Shown in pieces: positions 11,692-21,439 of a stretch of 64,000 bases of DNA. The stretch is taken from assembly GCA_029204225.1 (NCBI GenBank), contig CM055113.1:5168647-5232646 (forward strand). Reading direction: 5' to 3'. Position numbers and translations under genes: made by a program. The notes under the pieces are model-generated. The model did not search any database. It had not been told where the DNA came from and saw only the letters and a program-made list of their open reading frames with translations. Position 1 is the stretch's first letter. Each line of letters opens with the position of its first letter. This DNA is from Diphasiastrum complanatum. Taxonomy: Eukaryota; Streptophyta; Lycopodiopsida; Lycopodiales; Lycopodiaceae.

Positions 11692-12117
11692 CTCTATTGC
11701 TATTGTATCCGTGTTCCTAGGAGATCATAATCCTCCAAAAACAGCCGATCGTGTGCGTCTCACCCACAACAACCTTTGCATGCAGCGACAATGAAGACCT
11801 TGAAAATGGCAAGAAACGAAAAACGTGACGGCGAAATAGAGAATACCCTGAAATGGCAAGAAACATGATGCCAAAAGAGGGAACTCGGACTGGAAGGCCA
11901 CATCAAAGGAAGGCCACAACAGGCCACATCAAAGGAAAACCCACGTGTCAACCTCTACGTAATCAAGCAGCGTCAACCAGAATATATATAAATATCTAAA
12001 AAAGAAAAAAAGATAAAGCGATAGCTAATTTTTTTTTTTAATAGTCAATTTATTTATAATTGCCACATGTCCTAGTGACAAAAATTTAAAATACAAATTG
12101 AAAATATTTATTTTTGT

Positions 12118-12310
12118 CTTTAAAATGGAAACCACAACACAAGCAGGTCAATCTTTAACATGAATGCTAGTCCTCCTTCCAAAGCAAGGTAGGGCCAAAA
12201 ACCACCACATGAATCCATCTACATGTAGGAATGCACTAGAGAATCCATGCGCACATCACCACAGGAATGCATAAGAGAATCCACGCGCCTATCACGGACA
12301 GAGCCACCGA
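12118..12310 (+). repeat. R1 core fragment
   Basis: It starts tctttaaaatggaaaccaca and matches 32390, 43905 and 62325. It ends at gagccacc, just before copia sequence resumes. Together with the BAP31-like piece it forms an inserted block of about 950 bp inside the copia element. Confidence 0.85.
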
Positions 12311-12817
12311 TAGGGAAAAGGAGGATCAATCTAAAAGAAAAGGTATATTTGTTGGTTCAGTGAGGTGAGCAAGTCTTACAAAGTTTTTATTCCTTCAACT
12401 AAGAAAGTGGTCATTGGGAGAGGTGTCATTTTTTATGAGGGAAACTTTCCAAAAGTGCCTTCAAGTGGTGTTTGGATCTTGGATCTAACATTCTTGATGT
12501 TGATGAGATTGATGATACTTTGGATGTTGATGTTGGAGATCCTACTTCAAATTAAGAGCTAAGGAGTACATCAAGGCAAAAACAACAACCTTTGAGACTC
12601 ACTTATGATGAAAAAGGTAAGAAAGTTGTTGGTGGTACAAACTATGCTTTCCTAACCTCTTTTGATGAACCTACATGTGTAACTGAAGCATCCAATGTGA
12701 CTCTATTCTATATATCAATTATGAAAGGTACTATAAAACCATAGAAATGAGGTTTATACTTAGGATGGAGATCATTCTTAACAAAGTAGTGTGGTTAAAT
12801 TTATGCTAAAACTAGTT
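12311..12817 (+). pseudogene. Copia integrase C-terminus/linker relic
   Basis: KRKGIFVG, then after a frameshift SKSYKVFIPSTKKVVIGRG, is the conserved copia block just before reverse transcriptase (GIFVGYSxxSKAYRVFNPxT). The frame then decays; reverse transcriptase and RNase H are missing and the polypurine tract GGAGAGGGAG (12818-12827) follows. Confidence 0.8.
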
Positions 12818-12827
12818 GGAGAGGGAG

Positions 12828-13195
12828 TGTGAAAAATTTAGTTGTTTGATCTTGGCAATTTTGAGGCCAAATTTTGATCTAATATTAGAGGTATATTTTT
12901 TTATGTCAATAAAAGCCTAAATAGTGTTTGTACTATTTTTGACAAGCAGATAAGTGGATGATCTCAATTTTGGACCCATTCTAATTGGCTACTTTTCATA
13001 CATTGCATCTAGACTAGAATTTCTAGGTCATTTGTTGAGATACCAAGAAATTACCATTTAGGGCAAGTTTAGGGCGAGTGGCCAAATGTCATTTGAGCAG
13101 CTATAAAGAGCAGTAGCAGCTTGGAGAACATATCGTTGTATTTTCTTTTGGTGTGGAGAATTCATCTCTTATGATTCAAAAGTGATTTTTCCGGT
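12828..13195 (+). mobile_element. Copia 3' LTR
   Basis: TGTGAAAAATTTAG follows the purine tract GGAGAGGGAG. A TATA-like CTATAAAGAG lies near 13101. The right end is uncertain because a gypsy protease piece starts at about 13196 without a clear CA end. Confidence 0.6.
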
Positions 13196-13440
13196 ACCCC
13201 AGTTATGAATTACTTGTGCAACTTGTAACCATGGGCGTCCTAGTAAGACTCATTAGACATTTGGTGCTTCGGGTAAGTCCATTACTACAAAAGCAATGAC
13301 AAATTGTATTCCGGCAACCTTGACAGGGATGTCTTCAACCATTCCACGTGCAACTTAATGGCAAAAGTCGCAGGCTTTATCCTTGTAAGGCCCCAATTTG
13401 CACATAGCTAGAAAATTGCTTATGCTATATTGGTAGGGTC
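13196..13440 (-). pseudogene. Gypsy protease C-terminal scrap (minus strand)
   Basis: On the minus strand VEDIPVKVAGIQFVIAFVVM is followed by DLPEAPNV, a stop, then VLLGRPWLQVAQ. The LLGRPWL block closes the retropepsin domain of plant gypsy elements. One in-frame stop and the absence of the active-site half show a relic. It abuts an LTR end of opposite strand at 13441. Confidence 0.75.
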
Positions 13441-13608
13441 AGCTCTCTCTCTCTAGGTTGGGTGTTAATAGCTTTGGGAAGGTGCTCGGGCATCCAAAGC
13501 CTCTCTCAACCTAGGCATTTTCTCTCTCTTCTCTCTCTTTGTGTGTTATGCAGGTGAAGGCGAGGTTGTGCTCCCAGCGACGAACCCCATACTACAACCG
13601 ACACTACA
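13441..13608 (+). mobile_element. Ty3/gypsy 5' LTR, 3' end only
   Basis: These 170 bases match the last part of the LTR at 7830-8493 (opposite strand). They end ACACTACA directly before a tRNA-Asp primer site. The U3 part with TATA box is lost, so the LTR is 5' truncated at a CT run. Confidence 0.85.
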
Positions 13609-13609
13609 G

Positions 13610-13627
13610 TGGCGCCGTCGCCGGGGA
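13610..13627 (+). promoter_or_regulatory. Gypsy primer-binding site, tRNA-Asp type, nearly complete
   Basis: TGGCGCCGTCGCCGGGGA differs by one base from the 18-base complement of the plant tRNA-Asp 3' end. Confidence 0.9.
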
Positions 13628-15120
13628 GCCCCAACACTTGCCTTAGTCGGCATAGACATCACTTTTCTTCTCCTTCTCTCACTCTTCTCTCTTCTTTTCC
13701 CTACATTTTTCATCACAAAAATTGAGTTTTTTAGCTTGTTAGTGGTAGTTAGTGTGGATTAGAGTTAGTGGCATGTGGATTGTGTTAGAACTGTAGATTA
13801 GAACAACCCTTGCTGGAAAACAAGAAAACAAACAAACAAAAAAAATCAGAAAAACCTGAAAAATCTATTTTTGGGGGAAAAATAGGCAGGAAAAACATAT
13901 TAGAGGCAATAACCTTTTGCTGCTCTGCAACTAACCTTTGCTGCACTAAGAGTAGACACTGTTCAGAACCTATGTAAAAGTCGGCAAAGGTTAATTCCCA
14001 GCCATTTTTGAAAAAACCGCAAAAAATAGCAAAAAAATCCATAAAATTTCTATTTTCTCTCCATACCTTGGGAAATAGCCTTTGCCCACCTGGATTTAGG
14101 TAAATCTGTATTAGTGAAGGCTACTATCAGCTCGCAAAACGTTCTCTCTCTATGGTCTGAGAGAAAACTTCCAAAAATAGCAAAAAAAGTAGTAAAATTT
14201 ATATTTTCTCTCCATTCCATGAAAAATATTTTCCCACCTGGATTTAGGTAAATATGTATCAGAAAAGGCTACTCTTAGCTCGGCAAACGTTCTCTCTCTT
14301 GGATGTGAGAGAACTGCCAAAAATAGCAAAAAAAGCCATAAAATTAGTATTTTCTCTCCATCCCCTAAAAAATAACCTTTTCCCACCAGGATCTAGCTAA
14401 ACCTGTATCAGAGGAGGCTACTATCAGCTCAGCAAACGCTATCTCTCTAGGATCTGATAGAAAACTGCCAAAAATAGCAAAAAACACCCAAAAAATACAC
14501 TTTTTTCTTGATTTTTTGAGATCTGATCTGAATTAACCTTCTCTGAGATTTTAATAGTTAGATCTAACCCCAATCTGGCTTCCGTGAAATTCTTGTGAGG
14601 ATCCAATGGACAGATCTAGAAAGATCTAAGAAAAAGTGCTCAAAAACTGAGTTTTTTCAAGATTATGCAAAAACTGTCCATCAAGAACCTTTGAAGACCT
14701 CATAATAGCTAGATATAGTCTAGTTCCAGCTACATTTTGGAAGGGAAAAGGTTAGATCTTGTTCGATCTAAAGAAATATCAGAAAACCCACAAATAACCG
14801 CTAAAAAAGGACAAAAATACACTAAAAATGACCCTGTTCTCTTAATTTTCCTCAATCTGACGGTTCAAAACTCAATCCATATTGGTAATAGTTGGATTAT
14901 ACCAGTTTTCAACAATTATTAAATTTTGGTGCAGATCGGACACTCAGATCTTGAAATCTTAGAGAAACAGTCCTAAAATGTGCTCGATTTTAGCAAAAAT
15001 CTTCAATTTTTGATAGCCGGCTCAAAACTAACCCTCGCGGTCTTAGAGAAGTTTCATCAGATCTTGATTCAACTAGTGTGATGGGGGCGAGAGTTAATTC
15101 CCAACCTTGATGAAAAAAAA
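13628..15120 (+). other. Gypsy 5' leader without gag
   Basis: This long A-rich untranslated leader lies downstream of the primer site. It has the same style as the leader at 53717-54789 (phrases such as ccagaaaaaccacaaaaa and tcggcaaaggttaattccca). It contains tandem repeats at 14039-14490. No gag frame follows; the element is cut off near 15120. Confidence 0.6.
14039..14490 (+). repeat. Tandem repeat, three units of about 146-151 bp
   Basis: Units start near 14044, 14195 and 14341 with aaattt/aaatta followed by tattttctctcc. Each contains a ggctactatcagctc-like phrase and ttctctctct. The units differ by about one base in eight. Tandem arrays in leaders of plant gypsy elements are known. Confidence 0.85.
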
Positions 15121-16401
15121 AAATTCTTTTTTTATGCCGTCTCCATCTGTGTTTTCATCTCCATCTCCATCATGCATGATTTGAAATGTTGTGCTCAATT
15201 TTTTTTTCTAAAAAGATAATAATGATTTTTGTTTATCTGCATGTTGTTGTTTCTTTTTTATTGGGTTTTGATTGATATTTATTACATTCATAATAGTCGT
15301 CGTTCTATATAAGTATTTCGTAATGATTTTTTGATGGTTATCATATTTTATTATACTCTTTTGTTGTGTATTTTTTTAGAGTTGATTTTGATTGCATTTT
15401 GATTGAGATAGATAAAAGTGGATGTGACCTATGAGATGTGACTCATCAAAGCACATGTCTCTTACACAAAGAAGTTTGGATGTCTTTGAGTGGTCATTAA
15501 GGGTAATTTTAGAGAATCAATTTTTACCTTTGTGATATTTAACCTAAACTCGTAATTTGATGGTGAATCAAAAGTTTTACAAATATAGTAAGAAGTAATG
15601 TGAATTTTTTTTTTAGCCCAATTTGACAACTGAAGAGTGAAAGGTAGGAAGTGTTCAGAAGTATAGATATTCATTTTGAACATTGGAAAACATACGTCAA
15701 CAACATGATAAGTGCTCGGAAGCTGAAGTATTCCAGTTGAATGCTAGGAAGCGTTCAAGGGCACATAGTACACTTCAACAATTGATTTGCGAGGTAATGC
15801 TTCGGTTTATTATTATTATTATTATCATTTCGTATTATCTTGCTTAAAGAGAAAGATTGTTATGTTTATGTTCTAATATAATATTCAAAATTACTCTTTT
15901 TAAAGATAAAATGTTATGGTAATTCAATTATTATGTATCGGGCTGAAATTAAGACCACATGGCAACTTTTGAAATTTAAGGTTATATTTTTCTTAAGTAA
16001 AAAATCCCAGAACGTCAGGTTATTTAAGTGTTTAAACTAAGACCAATAGGTTTTTTTAGCTTGATTTTTGAAAGAAACCTACAAATTTCATAAGTAGTAA
16101 GTTTTTTAGTAGGTTAAAAAATGATTTTTCAACAGCAATGGTGCATTGAGCTAGTCTACATGTGAACTGGAAAAGGACCAAAGTTACTAGTCCGTGACAT
16201 TATGATTTCCATCATTTGGGAAAAACTACTCCTTCAAGTGTTTTGATGATCCACACATAGACACACTCTTTCTCTCATTCTCTCTCTCACACACACACAA
16301 ACAAAAGCATATATACCTACTACCTACTAACAACAAACTCTAGCGAGTTCATCTCTCCTTAAGTGATTTTGAAACACTCTATCGTTTGTACACGCTAAGA
16401 A
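15121..16401. other. AT-rich intergenic sequence downstream of the F-box gene
   Basis: It has long T and A runs, a TTA triplet run near 15808 and a short CA/CT run at 16262-16305. I see no gene or repeat partner. The segment next to 16402 is likely the 3' flank of the F-box gene. Confidence 0.4.
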
Positions 16402-16514
16402 TTATGGAAGGCAATCTAGTCGGGGTTCAAAGCAGAAGCCGTAATTAGGTATTCCGAAGTCAAAGCTCCAATTGGTTTCCGGCAGCAGGCGCCATCGTTT
16501 TTCTTCAGTTGTCA

Positions 16515-16650
16515 GTTCAAGTAACGCTACATCTTTTCCATTCGAGGTCAAGTTGCTAATGAAGTAGATTGAAGTTTCTTGCGTTCAAGTAACGCTACAT
16601 CTTTTCCATTCGAGGTCAAGTTGCTAATGAAGTAGATTGATGTTTCTTGC
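16515..16650. repeat. 68-bp tandem duplication in the 3' end of the F-box gene
   Basis: Two nearly identical units, 16515-16582 and 16583-16650, both start gttcaagtaacgctacatct. The unit length is not a multiple of three. They differ at one base (tgaagtttctt versus tgatgtttctt), so the event is fairly recent. Confidence 0.95.
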
Positions 16651-17675
16651 GGATAGGTACGATAAGACGGCACTGTCAACTTTTGAAATGTCTCGCCATT
16701 AAAGCCGGTAGTCCACAACCAACATTCCAGGCACATCCACAAGGGCATGTATGTGATCTCCTCCCACCGGTCGCTTGGATCATCCACCAATACCCAAACC
16801 ATTATATCTAATTCTTTGGTGCTCGTAGCAACGAGCACCAGTTTCTCATTCCAAACATGGAGGCTGGGATGCTTATAATGTTCTGGAATTTCAATGATAC
16901 TCTCAAAGTTTACGTTGCTCTTAAGGTTAAATGCATATATTAAGTTTTTTATTTCCTGGTGGTTATCGTGTTCAGCGACAGTAATATTCACCAAGACGTA
17001 CAGAGTATCGACGTTACAGACTGCTTTGTTTTCTAAGAATCCGTGAGTTCCGACTCCGAGAACCAAATCCATGATCAAAATTTTGCAACCTTCGATCCAC
17101 GCGCACTTCTTATTGTCATACATATCCACTTTTAAGCATCCTTCGTTTCCTCCCTCTGGTGGTTCGAAGGCTCTGACAATAACAATTTGATAGTGACTGA
17201 CGTCTCTATCAACCATCCGAAGGTTGACATCGTATAAGTCTTCCTTTCTCCATTCCACTGGTGCCAACGGCAGCCCTCTACTGTCTCCGGTAAATAAATT
17301 GCATACCTCTATGTTAATGCGCTGGTCCATAACTGGATAACATACAAGCCCACCAGCAGAAGAGATTAAGTCCATCATCCAGGGCATTTCCGCGTTCATT
17401 GTCGGAAGATTGATTTTATTCCACCGATCAGCATGAGCTATGTATATTGGAAAAGCACTTCGATCGCGGTCACCTTCATACAGTTCGTAAAGGACAAGCC
17501 AAGGCCGCGTGGGAGGGCAAGCAAGGGATACATGCCGGCGAAAATGATCCGAACGTACGAAGCTTCTCCAAGCAGGACATACAGCACATGTTCGCAGCAA
17601 GCTCGGAAAATCTAGACACTGAAAGATTTTCTCTAGCAAAAACGCAGGCAAATCAAATAAGTGCAAAAGTTCCAT
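16548..17675 (-). CDS. F-box protein, single exon, C-terminus altered by a tandem duplication
   Basis: The frame encodes 375 residues. Residues about 5-45 are an F-box (DLPAFLLEKIFQCLDFPSLL, then TCAVCPAWRSFV), the domain that docks a protein to SKP1 in SCF ubiquitin ligases. The rest is a substrate-binding region without a recognisable kelch or LRR pattern; late tryptophans (DRWEEITYMP, LECWLWTTG) resemble beta-propeller-like F-box proteins. A 68-bp tandem duplication (16515-16650) shifts the frame near the end, so the last 12 residues (ERKKLQ...SLAT) are aberrant. Reading past one repeat unit instead gives TTEEKRWRLLPETNW and a stop at 16402, about 401 residues in all, which is probably the ancestral end. 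The start at 17675 gives a full F-box and has no upstream extension. The gene lacks other lesions and may be expressed. Confidence 0.85.
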   Translation of the reverse strand: MELLHLFDLPAFLLEKIFQCLDFPSLLRTCAVCPAWRSFVRSDHFRRHVSLACPPTRPWLVLYELYEGDRDRSAFPIYIAHADRWNKINLPTMNAEMPWMMDLISSAGGLVCYPVMDQRINIEVCNLFTGDSRGLPLAPVEWRKEDLYDVNLRMVDRDVSHYQIVIVRAFEPPEGGNEGCLKVDMYDNKKCAWIEGCKILIMDLVLGVGTHGFLENKAVCNVDTLYVLVNITVAEHDNHQEIKNLIYAFNLKSNVNFESIIEIPEHYKHPSLHVWNEKLVLVATSTKELDIMVWVLVDDPSDRWEEITYMPLWMCLECWLWTTGFNGETFQKLTVPSYRTYPQETSIYFISNLTSNGKDVALLERKKLQSTSLAT

Positions 17676-17861
17676 CGCCCGCGCTCAAAACACACTCTAT
17701 CTATCTCTCTATATCTATCTATCTATATATTTGTCTCTATATCTCTCTCTCTCTCCCCTTTTGGAAACAAAACGCTCGGCATATAAATCGTCTATAATAG
17801 TAATCGTTGCCTTTGCACGTTGGTAATTGTAGCGTAATCGTTGCCTTTGCACGTTCGTAAT
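17676..17861 (-). promoter_or_regulatory. Probable F-box promoter and 5' UTR
   Basis: Upstream of the start the minus strand has a GA/TA microsatellite (17697-17756) containing AAATATATAG, the only TATA-like string. A 28-bp direct repeat (gtaatcgttgcctttgcacg, units starting at 17800 and 17834) separates this from repeat R1, which begins at 17862. The promoter is an inference from position. Confidence 0.4.
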
Positions 17862-18372
17862 CCCCTAATGATGGAAGATCAGTATATATCTCAGTGGGTG
17901 GTGGTTCATTTATTAGGACGAATTCTAGGATTTTAACCCAATTCTGAATCAAATGATTCATGAAAAAGTTTGGAGGATTTAAAATATTATTATTTGATAT
18001 TTATAGATTCTAGTGTTTTGCAGTGAGAGGATTACAAAATGGCACACCGATCTTATGATACTATAGATATAGCGGAGAGAGGCACTTCAAGAATGATCCC
18101 TAACTCTACCTTGTAGGTTGAGAATAGGATCCAAAACTACAATGAGCATTGCCATAGTGTTCTTTTGGATCAAAACAACTAAAATGTTATTGCAAGCTAA
18201 CACCAAAACACACCTTTTATAAGAGACACAAATATTAATAGTATTCGAAGGCATTTCGAATGAGTTTTCTATAGGTGCTATACCTCAATTGTGCATGCAT
18301 TCTTTGTAAGGGATCCAAATAATTAGCTTATGAATGACTGATCAATTAGATCTGATGCCACAAATTACATTG

Positions 18373-18750
18373 TTAAATCCTAGTTAGGCATAGTGCCCAC
18401 AATATGGTGCCTTGAGCAAACCAGTAAACTAGCCACAGCAACCAGTTGTTCATGTTTGCAGCTGCTGCAGCTAAGGCCAGCACAATGGCTACATCTTTGA
18501 TAACATAGCTCATGGATCTCCATGCATTTTTCTCCCAGCAATGCTTGGGAATGGCTGCTCTTACGTCTACAATAGTGAAGGGAGGTCGAGCGGATGCATC
18601 GAAGTCTTTATCCTGCTCCAACTCTTGTGGTGCAGGGGAGAACTTGACTCGCCTAGCAACCATAGCTGCAACCTTGAGTCTTTTAGGGATGACAGCACAG
18701 CCCTCATGTCTGGGCAGCGAAATGGTGGAATAATCTTGAAACCTGTTCAC
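18373..18750 (-). pseudogene. Plastid omega-3 fatty acid desaturase fragment (FAD7/FAD8-like)
   Basis: The minus frame is open for 125 codons: [60 protein letters not shown]. This is the N-terminal part of plant omega-3 desaturases, which convert linoleoyl to linolenoyl chains in plastid membranes. It covers the region before the first histidine box and the first membrane spans. Sequence breaks off right after WAL, before the expected HDCGH, so no catalytic residue is present. A possible mini-exon with ATG and donor AG|GTAAGC lies at 18896-18926 on the same strand. The first codon of the open frame is GTG, so this is not an independent gene. A second copy is at 61132-61509. Confidence 0.85.
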
Positions 18751-19323
18751 GACTCAACGCACTTCCAGCACTGGCAAAAAGTTGAGAAAAACAGGCACTG
18801 TTTAATTATCTAGATTGAATGGAATGCAATGGCATCCAAGCTTGACAATACTATTTAATGAGAGAATAGTCACTGATGCCATAAGCAAAGCTTACCTCCC
18901 AGCTTCCAAAGTGGTGCTTGCCACCATCTTTGCAGGGATCAGTTTAATTTCAGGTATCTACTTGATCGATCCCACATCAGCACAAAAATCTTCACTATCG
19001 TGGGCTATCTTTACAGCACAACTATGATAGACAGGTGTCCTATGATAGACAGCACAATACAAAATAAACGAAAAACGACCCGCTTCTGAGAATCACTGCT
19101 TACAAACGATCCGCTTCAGACGAATTCGCATCCCAGGATGGCTGTCAACGAAAGAAACTCACCTAGATACCACAATCAAAACAAATTCTTCTCTCTCTCT
19201 CTCTCTCTCTCTCTCCCCTCGTGGATGATGGTATTCGCTTCACCTGTACCTGTAGTCCTGAGCGAAATGCAGCATACAACTCTCCGTTGTTCTTCGTTCT
19301 CCAAGTGAGCTTGTTCCCCTGAT

Positions 19324-19587
19324 GTGGCAAAAAAAATCGATTATGCTCTTGGTTATATTGCGTTCTCCAAGTGTGCTTCTTCCCCTGATGTGGCAAGAGA
19401 AAACAGCGATTATGTAGCACAAATGTACCTCATTCTTCAGACGAATTCGCATCTCACGATGGCTGTCAATGAAACTAACTCCTACCACAATCACAACAAA
19501 TGCTTCACCACTCTCTTTTGTGTCAGCAGCTTTGGCTTCTTACTCTCTATCGTCAATAGCTCTTCCTCTCTCTTTGCTGGTGCATGA
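19324..19587 (+). other. R1 default-segment ORF (antisense to R1), copy a
   Basis: The frame of 87 codons (FSKCASSPDVAREN...LLSIVNSSSSLFAGA) is shared with minus-strand frames at 33135-33455, 44633-44980 and 46031-46396. It contains an imperfect internal repeat of roughly 70 bp (FSKFACSPDVA / FSKCASSPNVA). I know no family. It may only be a long chance frame in a conserved repeat. Confidence 0.3.
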
Positions 19588-19643
19588 TAGGATTAGCTTC
19601 AGCTCGAGGCTCGCGCTCTCTCTCTCTCTCTCTCTATCTCTGA

Positions 19644-19680
<37 letters not shown>

Positions 19681-19859
19681 ATGCTGGTGGATGATGGGAT
19701 TCTTGAGAGCGAGCGACCTATAGAGAGAGAGAGAGAGATTTTGATTGGTTTCTGATTAGAAGGTATCATGAACATCTACATTTTCTGTTTTATTATATAT
19801 CAAATCTTAATAACAACCTTTGATCTTAATGCATATCTATGTTTTACAATGTGCCATGT

Positions 19860-19872
19860 GATTATCCTCTTT
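19860..19872. repeat. LINE target-site duplication, left copy
   Basis: GATTATCCTCTTT is identical to 20724-20736. The joined flanks reconstitute the R1 sequence seen uninterrupted at 32851-32865 and 62784-62798 (opposite strand). Confidence 0.95.
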
Positions 19873-20723
19873 TATTTTATTTTTTTTGCAAAGGTTAAGT
19901 ATACTATTAGCTTTTCACAAATGTACAAGTACAATAAGACCGTAAGCGGCATCAAAGGCCATCACAGCAAACCGCCTCCAAAAAGAAGCAAGTAGCTCTA
20001 AAAAAGGACTTCAGCACACCACGCAGGGAGGCTGTCCATAGCTTACTAAACAGCAGTAGAAAAATATATAGCAAGCCGCAGACAAGTAGTAGCCAGCAGT
20101 GGAGAAGCAGAGCCATCAAAAATCTTCTTGTTACGCGTCAGCCAGATCATCCACAAAATAGAAAGCCTGCAAAGATGCCAGAAAGGAAGTGAAGAAGGAT
20201 GCATCACAGCGGATCCCCCAGCAGTATCATGTCAACCGCAAGAGGAGGCAGAGTACACCAGTGGTTAAGGAGGCAACGGACTTCCGACCACAAGTCTTGA
20301 CGACAATGATAGAACAGGTGCTGAACAGTTTCTTCCTCCAGTTGGCAAAGAGGACAAAGACGGTCAGAAAGGAAGGGCCACTTAGCACGAAGAGGCAAAG
20401 AGTTAGTGAGCATGCGATAAGCCAAGTAACGCAGCTTAGCGATGGGGAAGGAAGAGGCAGTCTTCAGTCAGGAATGCCAGGAGGCATCGTCAGCAAACAA
20501 TTGATGAGAGCGAGGGCTCAAAGGGGATGAAACGGGGGCAATAGAATGGATGGAAGCAGCATGTCGAAAAGCATGGGAAAGAGGTTCAGTCGCGATGGCA
20601 AAGAGCAAGGGAGAGAGTGGACAGCCCTGACGAATGCCGCACTTAGGAAAGACGACAGAAGAACGAGAACCATTAAAGACAATGGTAGAAGAAGCATAGG
20701 AATAAAGAGCATGGACAAAAGTA
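19873..20723 (-). mobile_element. 5'-truncated LINE retrotransposon
   Basis: On the minus strand the reverse transcriptase block GIRQGCPLSPLLFAIATEPL is followed by HQLFADDASW, which holds the catalytic FADD motif. Next comes the zinc-binding domain typical of plant LINEs (CPLCQLEEETVQHLFYHC) and a downstream block IWLTRNKKIFDG. The element ends in an A-rich tail (plus-strand T tract 19873-19888). It is flanked by a perfect 13-bp duplication, 19860-19872 and 20724-20736. Frames are shifted and stops are present, so it is dead on arrival. It lies inside an R1 copy, which it splits. Confidence 0.93.
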
Positions 20724-20736
20724 GATTATCCTCTTT
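20724..20736. repeat. LINE target-site duplication, right copy
   Basis: GATTATCCTCTTT is identical to 19860-19872 and directly abuts the truncated 5' end of the LINE. Confidence 0.95.
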
Positions 20737-20780
20737 GAGCAGATAGCTCAAATTTAAGCATAGGACAAAGTTGTAAAAAA

Positions 20781-21300
20781 TTTGCTTTTCTTTTGGCCTT
20801 GCTTTGCAAATGCAATACTCTATGATGACATCCTAAACCTTCAAGACATGAACCTTAGTTGAGAGTTGTTACAAATACATGCAAACAACACATAATGCAT
20901 AAGGCCAAAAGAGCAAAGACATGCCAATGTGTGCTTTAGTATGCATGGAACTGTGCTTTTGAAGTGCATGAATAAATAGACTTTTTACAATTTTGTCCTA
21001 TGCGCAAATTTGACCTATCCACGTGGCAAAATATGTAACGTAGTAAAAATTTTGCTTTTCTTTTGGCCTTGCTTTGCAAAGGCAATACTCTATGATGACA
21101 TCCTAAACCTATTAGACATGAACCTTAGTTGAGAGTTGTTACAAATACATGCAAACAACACATAATGCAAGCAAAGACATGCCAATGTGTGCTTTAGCAT
21201 GCATTAACCGTGCTTTTGAAGTGCATGAATAAATAGATTTTTTACAATTTTGTTCTGTGTGCAAATTTGCCCTATCCACGTGGGAAAATATGTAATGTAG
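20781..21300 (+). repeat. Tandem repeat of two units (270 and about 250 bp)
   Basis: Units begin tttgcttttcttttggcctt at 20781 and 21051 and run through gaatactctatgatgacatcc-type sequence to a phrase ccacgtgg near 21020 and 21276. The second unit lacks about 15 bases near 21172. The unit ends contain sequence that is inverted relative to 20745-20780 (tttacaattttgtcctatgc), giving a terminal-inverted-repeat appearance. Confidence 0.85.
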
Positions 21301-21439
21301 ATCTGTGTTTAAAGCAAAGGCTGTAATTTGACATCCACGAAAAGAAATTGCGTGCCAAATCTGTCTCTCACTCATCACCGACTTTGTAAATGAGAAACCT
21401 CTGTGGTGTGGTCTCTCTCTCATCAGCGAGTTTGTAAGA

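Larger units (their letters stand above)
17862..20800 (-). mobile_element. R1 element, copy with desaturase exon and LINE insertion
   Basis: Read on the minus strand it begins with the R1 5' part (20780-20737), is broken by a LINE, continues at 19859, passes an AG/CT-rich tract and two copies of a junction box (ending 19435 and 19114), then a desaturase cassette (19113-18289). It closes with the R1 3' module (18288-17862), which is shared with 33878 onward and 61598 onward. The homology stops at attagggga next to the F-box promoter. Without the LINE the element is about 2.1 kb. No transposase or reverse transcriptase belongs to R1 itself, so it must be non-autonomous if mobile. Confidence 0.75.

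Noticed and set aside
13196-13440. Interpretation of the minus-strand protease as part of the element with the gag at 8915-9861
   Set aside because: On the minus strand the protease would come before gag, which is the wrong order for a gypsy element, so they are separate pieces.
20189-20530. Plus-strand ORF of 113 codons rich in basic residues
   Set aside because: It is the shadow of the LINE reverse transcriptase and zinc-binding region on the minus strand.
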